From the NCBI RefSeq assembly GCF_032586235.1, contig NZ_JAWHTD010000003.1, positions 163,933-227,932 of the forward strand: 64,000 nt of DNA, read 5' to 3'. Below the pieces are notes generated by a model, which ran no database searches, was not told where the DNA came from, and was given only the letters and a program-made list of their open reading frames with translations. A program made the position numbers and the translations under genes. This DNA comes from Aestuariicoccus sp032586235 (GTDB lineage: Bacteria > Pseudomonadota > Alphaproteobacteria > Rhodobacterales > Rhodobacteraceae). Shown piece by piece: positions 16,326-24,937 of the stretch (its first letter is position 1; every line of letters starts with the position of its first letter).

Positions 16326-17404
16326 AGGTATCCTTCGCGTTCCAGCTCTGTGCGAATGGCGGCGCTGTCCTGCCCGCGCAGCGGCGGATCCGGGGGCCGC
16401 GCGGGCGGCTGGGTGGAAAAGCGCGGTGCGGCGCGCGGCGCGCCAGCCTGCCAGATGCCCCGCGCGGCGATATGCGGATCGGATTGCGCCTCGTCCGGGC
16501 TGAGGACAGGGGCGACGCAGGCGTCGCTGCCCGCGAAAACCGCTGCCCAATCGTCGCGGCTCCGGCTGGCGAAGAGGGATTCGAGCACAGCCGCCTGCTG
16601 CGGCCAGAGCGAAGGGTCGAATTGCGCGGCAAAGAGCGGATCGCCGGTCAGCCCGAGCCGTTCCAGAAAGAGCGCGTAGAACTTCGGTTCCAGGCATTGC
16701 ACCGCCACATGACCGCCGCAGGCGCAGGCGTAGCAGCGCGACCAATGGGGCCCATCGAGCAGCGATTGCCCGCGGGCATGGGTCGAAAAGGCCGAGCCCA
16801 TCGAGAGAAGCAGCGCCATCATGTGGCTGGCCCCGTCGACGATGGCCGCATCGACCACTGTGCCCTCGCCGGTGGCGCGCGCCTGCATCAGGCCCGCCAG
16901 CATGCCGACCGTCAGGTAGAGCGCGCCCCCGCCGATGTCGCCCAGCATCGTCGGCGGCACGCCGGGCACCTGCCCCGGCAGCCCGGCGTAAAAGAGCGCG
17001 CCGCTGCGCGCGAGGTAGTTCAGATCGTGCCCCGCCTGGCGCGCCAGCGGGCCGTCCTGCCCCCAGCCGGTCATGCGCCCGTAGACCAGCGCGGGGTTGA
17101 GCGCCAGCGCGTCGTCCGGGCCGAGGCCCAGCCGCTCCATCACGCCGGGACGCAGTCCCTCGGTCGCGCCGTGGGCGCTGCGCAGGAGCGCGCGGGCGAT
17201 GGTAAGGTCGCCGGGCGACTTGAGGTCGAGCGCGATCGACCGCTTGCCGCGGTCGAGCAGGTTGCGTTCGGCCTTGCCGGGCGTGTCGGCGGCGCCGGGA
17301 CGGTGCACGACGATCACCTCGGCCCCCAGATCGGCGAGCAACATGCCCGCGAAGGGCGCGGGGCCCAAAGCCTCGAATTCGACGATACGGATGCCGTGCA
17401 GCAT
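16322..17404 (-). CDS. CaiB/BaiF-family protein, alpha-methylacyl-CoA racemase-like
   Basis: A 360-residue class III CoA-transferase-fold protein. GHDLNYLARSG places His at residue 126 and LGDIGGGALYL places Asp at residue 156, the same positions as the catalytic His126/Asp156 pair of Mycobacterium alpha-methylacyl-CoA racemase. That supports racemase over transferase activity. The N-terminus MLHGIRIVEFEALGPAPFAG is typical. It is the first gene of a two-gene unit with the nitroreductase (4-base overlap). Probable role: epimerising 2-methyl-branched acyl-CoA before beta-oxidation. Confidence 0.82.
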   Translation of the reverse strand: MLHGIRIVEFEALGPAPFAGMLLADLGAEVIVVHRPGAADTPGKAERNLLDRGKRSIALDLKSPGDLTIARALLRSAHGATEGLRPGVMERLGLGPDDALALNPALVYGRMTGWGQDGPLARQAGHDLNYLARSGALFYAGLPGQVPGVPPTMLGDIGGGALYLTVGMLAGLMQARATGEGTVVDAAIVDGASHMMALLLSMGSAFSTHARGQSLLDGPHWSRCYACACGGHVAVQCLEPKFYALFLERLGLTGDPLFAAQFDPSLWPQQAAVLESLFASRSRDDWAAVFAGSDACVAPVLSPDEAQSDPHIAARGIWQAGAPRAAPRFSTQPPARPPDPPLRGQDSAAIRTELEREGYL

Positions 17405-17473
17405 GGCGGTCCTCCCTTTGGCGCAGCTTGGCCCGCGCCGCCTTTCCGCGCAATGCGCAACTGGCGGGCCATG

Positions 17474-17524
17474 GAGGGGGCGCTGCCCCCGCTGCTGCGC
17501 AGCCCCCCGGGATATTTGTGGATC
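17474..17524. repeat. Short GC-rich palindromic (REP-like) intergenic element
   Basis: GGGGG-CGCTG-CCCCC at 17476-17490 is followed by the palindrome GCTGCGCAGC (17494-17503) and CCCCCCGGGATATTT. This arrangement is familiar from intergenic repeats of Rhodobacteraceae; only one copy is seen in this window. It lies between the divergent CaiB-like and helicase genes. Confidence 0.4.
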
Positions 17525-17574
17525 AGTGAAACATGGGTGTTTTGCTTTGCCGGGCGGCGGATTATCTGAGGGGG

Positions 17575-19989
17575 ATGACGGCGCTTCCCCCCTCGTTACG
17601 GTCCTTTTTCGACAGCCGCGGCTGGCAGGTGCATCCGCATCAGCAGGCGATGCTGGAGCGGGCGGGCGCACCGGCGCTGTTGCTGATCGCGCCTACGGGG
17701 GGCGGCAAGACGCTGGCAGGGTTCCTGCCGACGCTGGCGGAGCTGGAAGAGGGCGGGCATGAGGGGCTGCACACGCTGTACGTCAGCCCGCTGAAGGCGC
17801 TGGCGGCGGATATCAAGCGCAACCTGCGCACGCCCATCGACGAGGCGGGGCTGCCGATCCGGGTCGAGGATCGCACCGGCGACACGCCCGCCAGCCGCAA
17901 GAAGCGCCAGCGCGCCGACCCGCCGCATATTCTGCTGACCACGCCGGAATCGCTGGCTTTGCTGACCAGCTACGAGGATGCGCCGCGCATGTTCGCCGGG
18001 CTGCGCCGGGTTGTGGTGGACGAAATCCACGCGCTGGCGGACTCGAAGCGCGGCGATCAGCTGATGCTGGCGCTGGCGCGGCTGCAGGGGCTTTGCCCCG
18101 GTCTGCGGCGGGTGGGGCTGTCGGCCACGGTCGAGGATCCGCAGGCCATCGCCCGGTTCCTGGCGCGTCACCCCGACCCTTGCGAGATCCTGACCGCCGA
18201 TCCCGGGCCCGATCCGGACATTCGAATGCTGGTCACCGAGACGCCGCCGCCCTGGTCGGGGGGCGGCGCGGCCTATGCGATCCCGGCGGTGCTGGAGGAG
18301 GTCAAACGGCACCGTACGACGCTGATCTTTCACAACACCCGCGCCCAGGCCGAGATCTTTTTCCACAACCTGTGGCTGGCCAATGACGAAGCGCTGCCCA
18401 TCGGCATCCACCACGGATCGCTCGACCGCGGTCAACGCGAAAAGGTCGAGGCGGCGATGGTGCGGGGCGATTTGCGGGCCATCGTCTGCACCGGCTCGCT
18501 CGATCTGGGGATCGACTGGGGCGACGTGGATCTGGTGATCCAGGTCGGCGCGCCAAAGAACGTCAAGCGGCTGGTGCAGCGGATCGGCCGGGCCAACCAC
18601 CGCTACAACGCGCCGTCCAAGGCGCTGTTGGTGCCGGCGAACCGCTTTGAGGTGGTGGAATGCGTGGCCGCTTTGGAAGCCGTGCGCGCCCATGATCTGG
18701 ACGGCGAGGCGCGCGGGCCCGGCCCGCGTGACGTGCTCTGCCAGCATATCCTGATCGCCGCCGCCGCCGGACCCTTCGACGCGGACGGGCTTTACGCGGA
18801 GATGACCGCCGCCGGGCCCTATGCCGGGCTGACGCGGGAGGCCTTCGACGATTGTCTGAATTTCTGCGCCACCGGCGGCTATGCCTTGCGCGCCTACGAC
18901 CAGTGGCAGCGGCTGCAACAGCGCCCCGACGGGCTGTGGCAGCTGCGCGACCCGCGTTCGGCCGTGCGCATCCGGCAGAATATCGGCACGATCCAGGACA
19001 CCGACACGCTGAAGGTCAGGTGGCGCGGGCGCGGCGGCGCGCCGCTGGGCGAGATCGAGGAAGGTTTCGCCGCCTCGCTGACGCGCGGGGACACCTTTCT
19101 GATCGGCGGCCAAATCGTGCGCTACGAAGGCCTGCGCGAACTGACGGTCGAGGTCACTCGCGACCCCGGGCGCAAGCCCAAGATCGCCACCTTCATGGGC
19201 ACCAAATTCGCCACCTCGACCCAGCTGTCGCAGCGCATCGTCGCGATGTTCCAGCAGCAAAGCTGGCCCGACCTGCCGGGCCACACCGCGCACTGGCTGC
19301 ATCTGCAGCGCCAGGTGTCGCGGCTGCCGAAACCGGGGCGTCTGCTGATCGAGACCTTCCCCCGCGACGGGCGCGAACAGATGGTCGTCTACGGCTTTGC
19401 CGGGCGCAACGCGCAGCAGACGCTGGGGCTCTTGCTGACCAAGCGGATGGAGGAGATGGCGCTGGCGCCGATGGGCTTTGTGGCCACCGATTACGCCACG
19501 CTGATCTGGGGGCTCGATGCCGTGACCGATCCCGCGCCGCTCTTCGATCTGGCCGCGCTGGAGCATGGGCTGGACGGCTGGCTGGCGGGCAATGCAGTGA
19601 TGAAACGCACCTTCCGCGCCTCGGCCACCATCGCCGGGCTGATCGAGCGGCAGGTCGGCGGGCAGCGCAAGACCGGGCGGCAGGCGACGATGTCGTCGGA
19701 CATCCTTTATGACACGCTGCTGAAATACGACCCCGACCACCTGCTGATGCAGATCACCCGCGAAGAGGCGATGCGCGGCCTCGTCGATTTCGACCGCATC
19801 CGCGAGATGTGCGCCCGTGTCGAGGGGCGGATCGACCACATGCGGCTGAGCCGCGTGACACCGCTGGCCGCGCCGCTTTTCCTCGAGGCCGGGCGGGTCC
19901 CCGTCCGGGGCGCCGCCGACGAGCGGCTGCTGGAGGAAGAGGTCACGCGTCTGCTGGACGAAAGCGGGCTGGCGCAGCTCGGCGTGTGA
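17575..19989 (+). CDS. Ligase-associated DNA damage response DEXH-box helicase (Lhr-like)
   Basis: An 804-residue superfamily 2 helicase of the Lhr-core type. Visible motifs are Walker A APTGGGKT, the DEIH box in VVVDEIHALAD, motif III-like LSATVEDP and motif VI QRIGRANHRYN. The Lhr winged-helix and C-terminal domains follow. The length fits the bacterial ligase-associated subgroup, shorter than full Lhr. The ATG at 17575 is preferred, with GAGGGGG just upstream. The pdeM gene follows, as in ligase-associated repair loci, but no LigB/LigD-type ligase or partner exonuclease is nearby. Confidence 0.87.
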   Translation: MTALPPSLRSFFDSRGWQVHPHQQAMLERAGAPALLLIAPTGGGKTLAGFLPTLAELEEGGHEGLHTLYVSPLKALAADIKRNLRTPIDEAGLPIRVEDRTGDTPASRKKRQRADPPHILLTTPESLALLTSYEDAPRMFAGLRRVVVDEIHALADSKRGDQLMLALARLQGLCPGLRRVGLSATVEDPQAIARFLARHPDPCEILTADPGPDPDIRMLVTETPPPWSGGGAAYAIPAVLEEVKRHRTTLIFHNTRAQAEIFFHNLWLANDEALPIGIHHGSLDRGQREKVEAAMVRGDLRAIVCTGSLDLGIDWGDVDLVIQVGAPKNVKRLVQRIGRANHRYNAPSKALLVPANRFEVVECVAALEAVRAHDLDGEARGPGPRDVLCQHILIAAAAGPFDADGLYAEMTAAGPYAGLTREAFDDCLNFCATGGYALRAYDQWQRLQQRPDGLWQLRDPRSAVRIRQNIGTIQDTDTLKVRWRGRGGAPLGEIEEGFAASLTRGDTFLIGGQIVRYEGLRELTVEVTRDPGRKPKIATFMGTKFATSTQLSQRIVAMFQQQSWPDLPGHTAHWLHLQRQVSRLPKPGRLLIETFPRDGREQMVVYGFAGRNAQQTLGLLLTKRMEEMALAPMGFVATDYATLIWGLDAVTDPAPLFDLAALEHGLDGWLAGNAVMKRTFRASATIAGLIERQVGGQRKTGRQATMSSDILYDTLLKYDPDHLLMQITREEAMRGLVDFDRIREMCARVEGRIDHMRLSRVTPLAAPLFLEAGRVPVRGAADERLLEEEVTRLLDESGLAQLGV

Positions 19990-20111
19990 GGACGCGACGC
20001 GCCTGAAGGCGATCAGGCCAGGACGCGAACGGACGTGCGGGCAGAGCAGACAAGCCCGATGCCGGAAAGGTCGCCCTTGCACGGGGCGCCTGGCGGTGGC
20101 AGGAACAAGCC

Positions 20112-20774
20112 ATGAACGCCTTCGCCTTTTCCTTTCATGGCGCATCCCTGCGGGCGCTGGCTTCGGGCGCGCTCTTCTGGCCCGAGCAGACTTTGCTTGT
20201 GGTGTCGGATCTGCATTTCGGCAAGGCCGCGCGGTTGTCCGCCGTGGGCGGCGCGCCGCTGCCGCCCTATGATACGCGCGACACGCTGATGCGGCTGGAA
20301 GCGGATCTGGAGGCGACGGGTTCCAAACAGGTCGTCTGTCTGGGCGACAGTTTCGACGCCCCCGGTCTCGACGCGGCGCTGCCAGAGGCCGAACAGCTTT
20401 GGATCGCGCGGCTGCAGGCGGGGCGGCGCTGGCTTTGGATCGAGGGCAATCACGATCCCGGCCTGGTGGCGCTGGGAGGCGCGCATCTGGCGGAGCTTCG
20501 GCTGGGGCCGCTGGTCTTTCGGCACATTGCGGAGGCGGGGGAAACCGGCGAGGTTTCAGGGCATTACCACCCCAAGGCCCGGATCGCCGCCCGGGGCCGG
20601 GCGTTGTCGCGCCCCTGTTTCCTGCTCGACGAGGCGCGGCTGATCCTGCCGGCCTACGGCACCTATACCGGCGGGCTCTTCAGCCATGCCGCGCCCTTGC
20701 GCGGCCTTATGTCCGAGACGGCTCAGGCCATCCTGACCGGGCCAAGGCCCGTGGCCGTGCCGATGCCGCGCTGA
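20112..20774 (+). CDS. pdeM: Ligase-associated DNA damage response endonuclease PdeM
   Basis: A 220-residue calcineurin-like metallophosphoesterase with the ordered motifs SDLHFGKAA, CLGDSFDAPG, EGNHDPGL and GHYHPKAR, which supply the two-metal centre. The match is to the PdeM subgroup found beside Lhr-like helicases. It is expected to act on DNA ends during repair together with the upstream helicase. A second, unrelated function as a generic phosphodiesterase cannot be excluded from sequence alone. Confidence 0.83.
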   Translation: MNAFAFSFHGASLRALASGALFWPEQTLLVVSDLHFGKAARLSAVGGAPLPPYDTRDTLMRLEADLEATGSKQVVCLGDSFDAPGLDAALPEAEQLWIARLQAGRRWLWIEGNHDPGLVALGGAHLAELRLGPLVFRHIAEAGETGEVSGHYHPKARIAARGRALSRPCFLLDEARLILPAYGTYTGGLFSHAAPLRGLMSETAQAILTGPRPVAVPMPR

Positions 20775-20815
20775 CGCGTCTTGCAGAGCCGGACGCGCTG
20801 TGGTCCTTTGCCCGC

Positions 20816-21229
20816 ATGACGATCCACGAGCGCATCCACCGCAGCTTTGCCCGTCAGTCGATGATGGCCACCCTTGGCGCGTCGCTGTCCGGGGTGGAGA
20901 CAGGCGCGGTCACCATCGCCGCGCCGATCACCGGGGCGACCAGCCAGCAACAGGGCTTTGCCCATGCCGGGCTGACCTTCTCGATCGGCGATTCCGCGGC
21001 GGGTTATTCGGCGCTGACGCTGTTGCCCGAGGATCAGGAGGTCGTGACCGCCGAGATCAAGATCAACTTTCTGGCCCCCGCGAAAGGCGACCGCCTGATC
21101 GCCCGGGGCCGGGTGATCAAACCCGGACGGCGGCTGATCGTGGTGACGGCGGAAGTCTTTGCCGAAAATGCCGGGACCGAGACGCAGGTTGCGGTGCTCA
21201 TGGGCACCATGGTGCCCGTCCCGGCCTGA
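20816..21229 (+). CDS. PaaI-family hot-dog thioesterase
   Basis: A 137-residue single hot-dog domain. The helix block FAHAGLTFSIGDSAAGYSAL carries the substrate-side acidic residue of the PaaI/YdiI group, and EIKINFLAPAKGDRLIARG is the typical central strand pair. It should hydrolyse short or aromatic acyl-CoA. The ATG at 20816 is chosen because the frame upstream runs inside pdeM. It follows pdeM by 41 bases and may be co-transcribed, without a clear functional link. Confidence 0.8.
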   Translation: MTIHERIHRSFARQSMMATLGASLSGVETGAVTIAAPITGATSQQQGFAHAGLTFSIGDSAAGYSALTLLPEDQEVVTAEIKINFLAPAKGDRLIARGRVIKPGRRLIVVTAEVFAENAGTETQVAVLMGTMVPVPA

Positions 21230-21292
21230 GGCCGGGCCTGTCTGCTCGATCCTCTGGCCGCTGTTTCGCCGCACCGCGGCCCGCTCGGCGGG

Positions 21293-22210
21293 TCAGGCGG
21301 TCAGCCCCTCCGGTTCCGGAAGACCGTTGGCGCGGCAGCAGGCGGTGACGGTGTTGGCCAGCAGGCAGGCGATGGTCATCGGGCCGACGCCGCCGGGCAC
21401 CGGGGTGATAGCGCCTGCGACCTCGGCGCAGCTGGCGTAGTGGCAATCGCCCACGAGGCGGGTCTTGACGCTGCCATCCTCGTTGGTGCCCTTTTCCGGC
21501 GCGTCGATGCGGTTGATGCCAACGTCGATCACCGTTGCACCGGGCTTGATCCAGTCCCCGGGCACCATTTCGGGCCGGCCCACGGCGGCGACGACGATGT
21601 CGGCGCGGCGCACCACGCCCGGCAGGTCCCTGGTGCGCGAATGCGCGATGGTGACGGTGCAGCTGTCGCCCAGCAACAGCTGCGCCATCGGCTTGCCGAC
21701 GATGTTCGAGCGCCCGACCACCACCGCATCCATGCCCGACAGCGACCCGTGATGATGCCGCAGCATCATCAGGCAGCCCAGCGGGGTGCAGGGCACCATG
21801 CTTTTCTGCCCGGTGCCCAGCAGGCCCACGTTCGAGATATGGAACCCGTCGACATCCTTGGCCGGGTCGATGGCGTTGATGACCAGGTCCTCGTTCAGAT
21901 GCCCGGGCAGCGGCAGCTGCACGAGGATGCCATGCACCTCGGGATCGGCGTTGAGATGGTCGATCAGGCCCAGCAGTTCGTCCTCGGCGGTGTCCTCGGC
22001 GAGGCGGTGCTCAAAGCTGGCCATACCCACCTCGACCGTCTGCTTGCCTTTCGAACGGACATAAACCTGGCTGGCCGGGTCGGCACCCACCAGCACCACC
22101 GCAAGGCCGGGCGTGATGCCATGGTCGTCCTTCAGGCGCGCGACATGCTCCGCCACCTTGCCCCGCACCTCGGCCGCGAAGGCCTTTCCGTCGATGATCG
22201 TCGCCGCCAT
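21293..22210 (-). CDS. folD: Bifunctional methylenetetrahydrofolate dehydrogenase/methenyl-THF cyclohydrolase
   Basis: A 305-residue FolD. The catalytic Lys is in SQVYVRSKGKQTVEVGM, the PLP-containing substrate loop is HGILVQLPLPGHLNE, followed by DPAKDVDGFH. The NADP Rossmann motif is VVVGRSNIVGKPMAQLL. It interconverts 5,10-methylene- and 10-formyl-THF. It lies downstream of fhs on the same strand, separated by an inverted repeat pair, so both steps of formate entry into C1 metabolism are together. Normal length. Confidence 0.96.
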   Translation of the reverse strand: MAATIIDGKAFAAEVRGKVAEHVARLKDDHGITPGLAVVLVGADPASQVYVRSKGKQTVEVGMASFEHRLAEDTAEDELLGLIDHLNADPEVHGILVQLPLPGHLNEDLVINAIDPAKDVDGFHISNVGLLGTGQKSMVPCTPLGCLMMLRHHHGSLSGMDAVVVGRSNIVGKPMAQLLLGDSCTVTIAHSRTRDLPGVVRRADIVVAAVGRPEMVPGDWIKPGATVIDVGINRIDAPEKGTNEDGSVKTRLVGDCHYASCAEVAGAITPVPGGVGPMTIACLLANTVTACCRANGLPEPEGLTA

Positions 22211-22227
22211 CTTGCGTCCTCTCTCTG

Positions 22228-22305
22228 CGGGCGGTGCGCAGCAAGTGCGCACCCTACAAAACCCCGCGTTTCCCCGTAGGGTGCGCCTTTACGGCGCACC
22301 GCCCG
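22228..22305. repeat. Inverted pair of REP elements between fhs and folD
   Basis: Two copies of a roughly 31-base element (GTAGGGTGCGC...GCGCACCGCCCGC) face each other at 22228-22256 and 22275-22305. Each has its own internal hairpin, and the pair can also form one long stem. A third copy is at 40127-40156. The pair lies in the middle of the fhs-folD transcription unit and could tune the stability of the two halves of the message. Confidence 0.75.
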
Positions 22306-22306
22306 C

Positions 22307-23983
22307 TCAGAACAGGCCTTCGATCTGCCCGTCCGCATTCAGCCGGATGTTTTCCGCCGACGGCACGCGCGGCAGGCCCGGCATGGTCATGATCTCGCCG
22401 CAGACCACCACGACAAAGCCTGCACCCGCGGACAGCCGCACCTCGCGGACCGGCACGGTAAAGCCCGTGGGCGCGCCGCGGCGGTTCGGATCGGTTGTGA
22501 ACGAGTACTGCGTCTTGGCCATGCAAACCGGCAGGTGACCATAGCCCTGATCCTCCCACAGCTTCAGCTGATCGAGGATCTTCTGGTCCATATCCGCCGC
22601 ATCGGCGCGATAGATCTTCTGCGCGATGGTCTGGACCTTGTCGGCCAGCGACATCTCGTCGGGATAGATCGGGGCGAAGTTCGCCTCACCCTTCTCGGCC
22701 ACCTCGACCACCTTCGCCGCCAGATCCGCCGAGCCTTCCGAACCCAGCTCCCAATGGCGGCTCAGCACCGCCTCGGCGCCCTGGCCCGCGACGTAATCCC
22801 TGACCGCCTGAACCTCGGCGTCGGTGTCGGTGACGAAGTGGTTGATCGCCACGACCACCGGAACGCCAAAGCTTTTGACGTTTTCGATATGGCGGCCCAG
22901 GTTGGCGCAGCCGGCCTTCACGGCCTCGACATTCTCGGCCCCCAGATCGGCCTTGGCCACGCCGCCGTTCATCTTCATCGCCCGCACCGTGGCCACCACG
23001 ACCACCGCCGACGGGGCCAGACCCGCCTTGCGGCACTTGATGTTCATGAACTTCTCGGCGCCCAGGTCGGCGCCGAAGCCCGCCTCGGTCACCACGTAAT
23101 CGGCCAGTTTCAGCGCGGTCGACGTGGCGATGACCGAATTGCAGCCATGCGCGATATTGGCGAAGGGCCCTCCGTGCACGAAGGCGGGGTTGTTTTCCAG
23201 CGTCTGCACGAGGTTGGGCTGCATCGCATCCTTCAAGAGCACGGTCATCGCGCCCTCGGCCTTGATGTCGCGGCAATAGACCGGCGACCGGTCACGGCGA
23301 TAAGCCACGATCATGTCGCCCAGGCGCTGCTCCAGGTCCTTGAGATCCCTGGCCAGGCACAGGATCGCCATGACCTCGGAGGCCACGGTGATGTCGAACC
23401 CCGCCTCGCGCGGGAAGCCGTTGGCCACCCCGCCCAGCGACGCGGTGATCTGGCGCAGCGCGCGGTCGTTCATGTCGACAACCCGGCGCCAGACGACGCG
23501 GCGCACGTCGATCTCAAGCTCGTTGCCCCAATAGACATGGTTGTCGATCATCGCCGACAGCAGGCTGTGGGCCGAGGTGATGGCGTGGAAATCGCCGGTG
23601 AAATGCAGGTTCATGTCTTCCATCGGCACGATCTGGGCATGGCCGCCGCCGGCGGCCCCACCCTTCATGCCGAAGTTCGGGCCGAGGCTGGCCTCGCGGA
23701 TGCAGATCATCGCCTTCTTGCCGATGCGGTTCAGACCGTCGCCCAGCCCCACCGTGGTGGTGGTCTTGCCCTCGCCCGCGGGCGTCGGGTTGATCGCCGT
23801 GACCAGGATCAGCTTGCCGTCGGCGCGGTCCTGCACCGAGTTGATGAAGCTCTGGCTGACCTTCGCCTTGTCGTGGCCATAGGGCAGCAGGTCGTCCGAC
23901 CCGATGCCGATCTTTTCGCCGATCTCCTGGATCGGACGTTTCTTCGCCTCGCGGGCGATCTCGATGTCGGTCTTGAAGCTCAT
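22307..23983 (-). CDS. fhs: Formate--tetrahydrofolate ligase
   Basis: A 558-residue FTHFS. The nucleotide-binding loop is TPAGEGKTTTTVGLGDG (residues about 65-80), with the characteristic RQITASLGG and later GPFANIAHGCNSV blocks. It makes 10-formyl-THF from formate, ATP and THF. The start MSFKTDIEIAREAK at 23983 is preferred over an upstream in-frame ATG that gives an unlike 22-residue extension. It is transcribed ahead of folD. Many Rhodobacterales use this pair for formate and C1 assimilation or dissimilation. Confidence 0.96.
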   Translation of the reverse strand: MSFKTDIEIAREAKKRPIQEIGEKIGIGSDDLLPYGHDKAKVSQSFINSVQDRADGKLILVTAINPTPAGEGKTTTTVGLGDGLNRIGKKAMICIREASLGPNFGMKGGAAGGGHAQIVPMEDMNLHFTGDFHAITSAHSLLSAMIDNHVYWGNELEIDVRRVVWRRVVDMNDRALRQITASLGGVANGFPREAGFDITVASEVMAILCLARDLKDLEQRLGDMIVAYRRDRSPVYCRDIKAEGAMTVLLKDAMQPNLVQTLENNPAFVHGGPFANIAHGCNSVIATSTALKLADYVVTEAGFGADLGAEKFMNIKCRKAGLAPSAVVVVATVRAMKMNGGVAKADLGAENVEAVKAGCANLGRHIENVKSFGVPVVVAINHFVTDTDAEVQAVRDYVAGQGAEAVLSRHWELGSEGSADLAAKVVEVAEKGEANFAPIYPDEMSLADKVQTIAQKIYRADAADMDQKILDQLKLWEDQGYGHLPVCMAKTQYSFTTDPNRRGAPTGFTVPVREVRLSAGAGFVVVVCGEIMTMPGLPRVPSAENIRLNADGQIEGLF

Positions 23984-24184
23984 GTGGCGTCCCCGTTGCA
24001 CGCTGTGATCTGACTTGCCAAAGCCATATCCCCGCAGACAAGTCTCCAACGCGGCGAATCCGACATTTCCCCGCTTCCTTGCGGCGATCCTGCAGTCATC
24101 GTGCAGCAGATCGGAAACGCAGGTGCGCGGCGCGCCCCGTCGGGCCTGTCGCCGCCGCTGTTCCGCCCTCGCAAGGGGCCGCCT

Positions 24185-24799
24185 TCAGGAGGCGGCGGTC
24201 AAGGCTCTGGGTGCCCGATCGTAGCCTGCCCAGACCGGCTGATCGGGGACGTGCAGGCGCAGGACATCGCCGATGGCCAGCCGGCCCGGCCGTTCGACCC
24301 AGGCGGTGACGCCGCGGCGGCCTTTCGCTGCGGCCTTGAACGCCTTGCCATGGCCCGGATGGGCCTTTTCGATCTCGCGCGCGGGCAGGTTGCAGGGGCG
24401 GTTTTCCATGTCGACGACCAGCGTCGCGCCATCGGCCCCCTGCAAACGCGACGATGGCGGAAGATGCGAGAAATCCGGCAGCCCGGACAGGACGACAGAG
24501 GCCCCAGTCAGCACCGGGTCGAGCGCGGGCAGGCCGAGCTCTGCGGCGACCTGCGCCATCTCCTCCTCGCAGACCAGTGCGAGCTGCCGGACATTGGCGA
24601 TCTCGGTTCCGAAAGGATGCTGGTCCAGAACGCGCTTGCACGACCGCCTTGTCTGGCCGGTATGACGCTCGCCTGCGGCCCCGCCGAACTCCAGCTGCAG
24701 CTTGTCCGCCGGACGGGATCGCATGTCGCCATCGCCCTGGGGAACGCGGCCAAGCCAGACGATGCGCGCTTCGAAAGAGGTGGGTTTCAATGCAGGCAT
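24185..24799 (-). CDS. MOSC-domain protein
   Basis: A 204-residue protein that is mostly a MOSC domain. The conserved Cys stands in VDMENRPCNLPAREIE, the position where MOSC proteins bind sulphur or molybdenum cofactor. GERHTGQTRRSCKRVL and IANVRQLALVCEEE are further family-like blocks. Stand-alone MOSC proteins (YiiM type) act in molybdo-enzyme chemistry or detoxify N-hydroxylated bases. No molybdenum genes are adjacent. The upstream 138 bases are AT-rich and include a likely promoter facing this gene. Confidence 0.8.
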   Translation of the reverse strand: MPALKPTSFEARIVWLGRVPQGDGDMRSRPADKLQLEFGGAAGERHTGQTRRSCKRVLDQHPFGTEIANVRQLALVCEEEMAQVAAELGLPALDPVLTGASVVLSGLPDFSHLPPSSRLQGADGATLVVDMENRPCNLPAREIEKAHPGHGKAFKAAAKGRRGVTAWVERPGRLAIGDVLRLHVPDQPVWAGYDRAPRALTAAS

Positions 24800-24937
24800 A
24801 CGAAAAATCCTCTCACCAACACAACTATAAATTGATTTTTTATCTATAAATTACACTTCACCAAAGCGGCGATCGCTTTGCAACAATTTTGTTGCGGGGT
24901 CAGCGGCCCGCCGCCAATCCCGTGGCGGTCGGCGCGG

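Noticed and set aside
17596..20145. An 849-codon minus-strand frame opposite the Lhr-like helicase
   Set aside because: All helicase motifs lie on the plus strand; the antisense product is compositionally biased and resembles nothing.
24888..24931. GCAACAA/TTGTTGC and CCGCCA/TGGCGG hairpins after tam as a terminator
   Set aside because: Stems are short and no T-run follows in the direction of tam.
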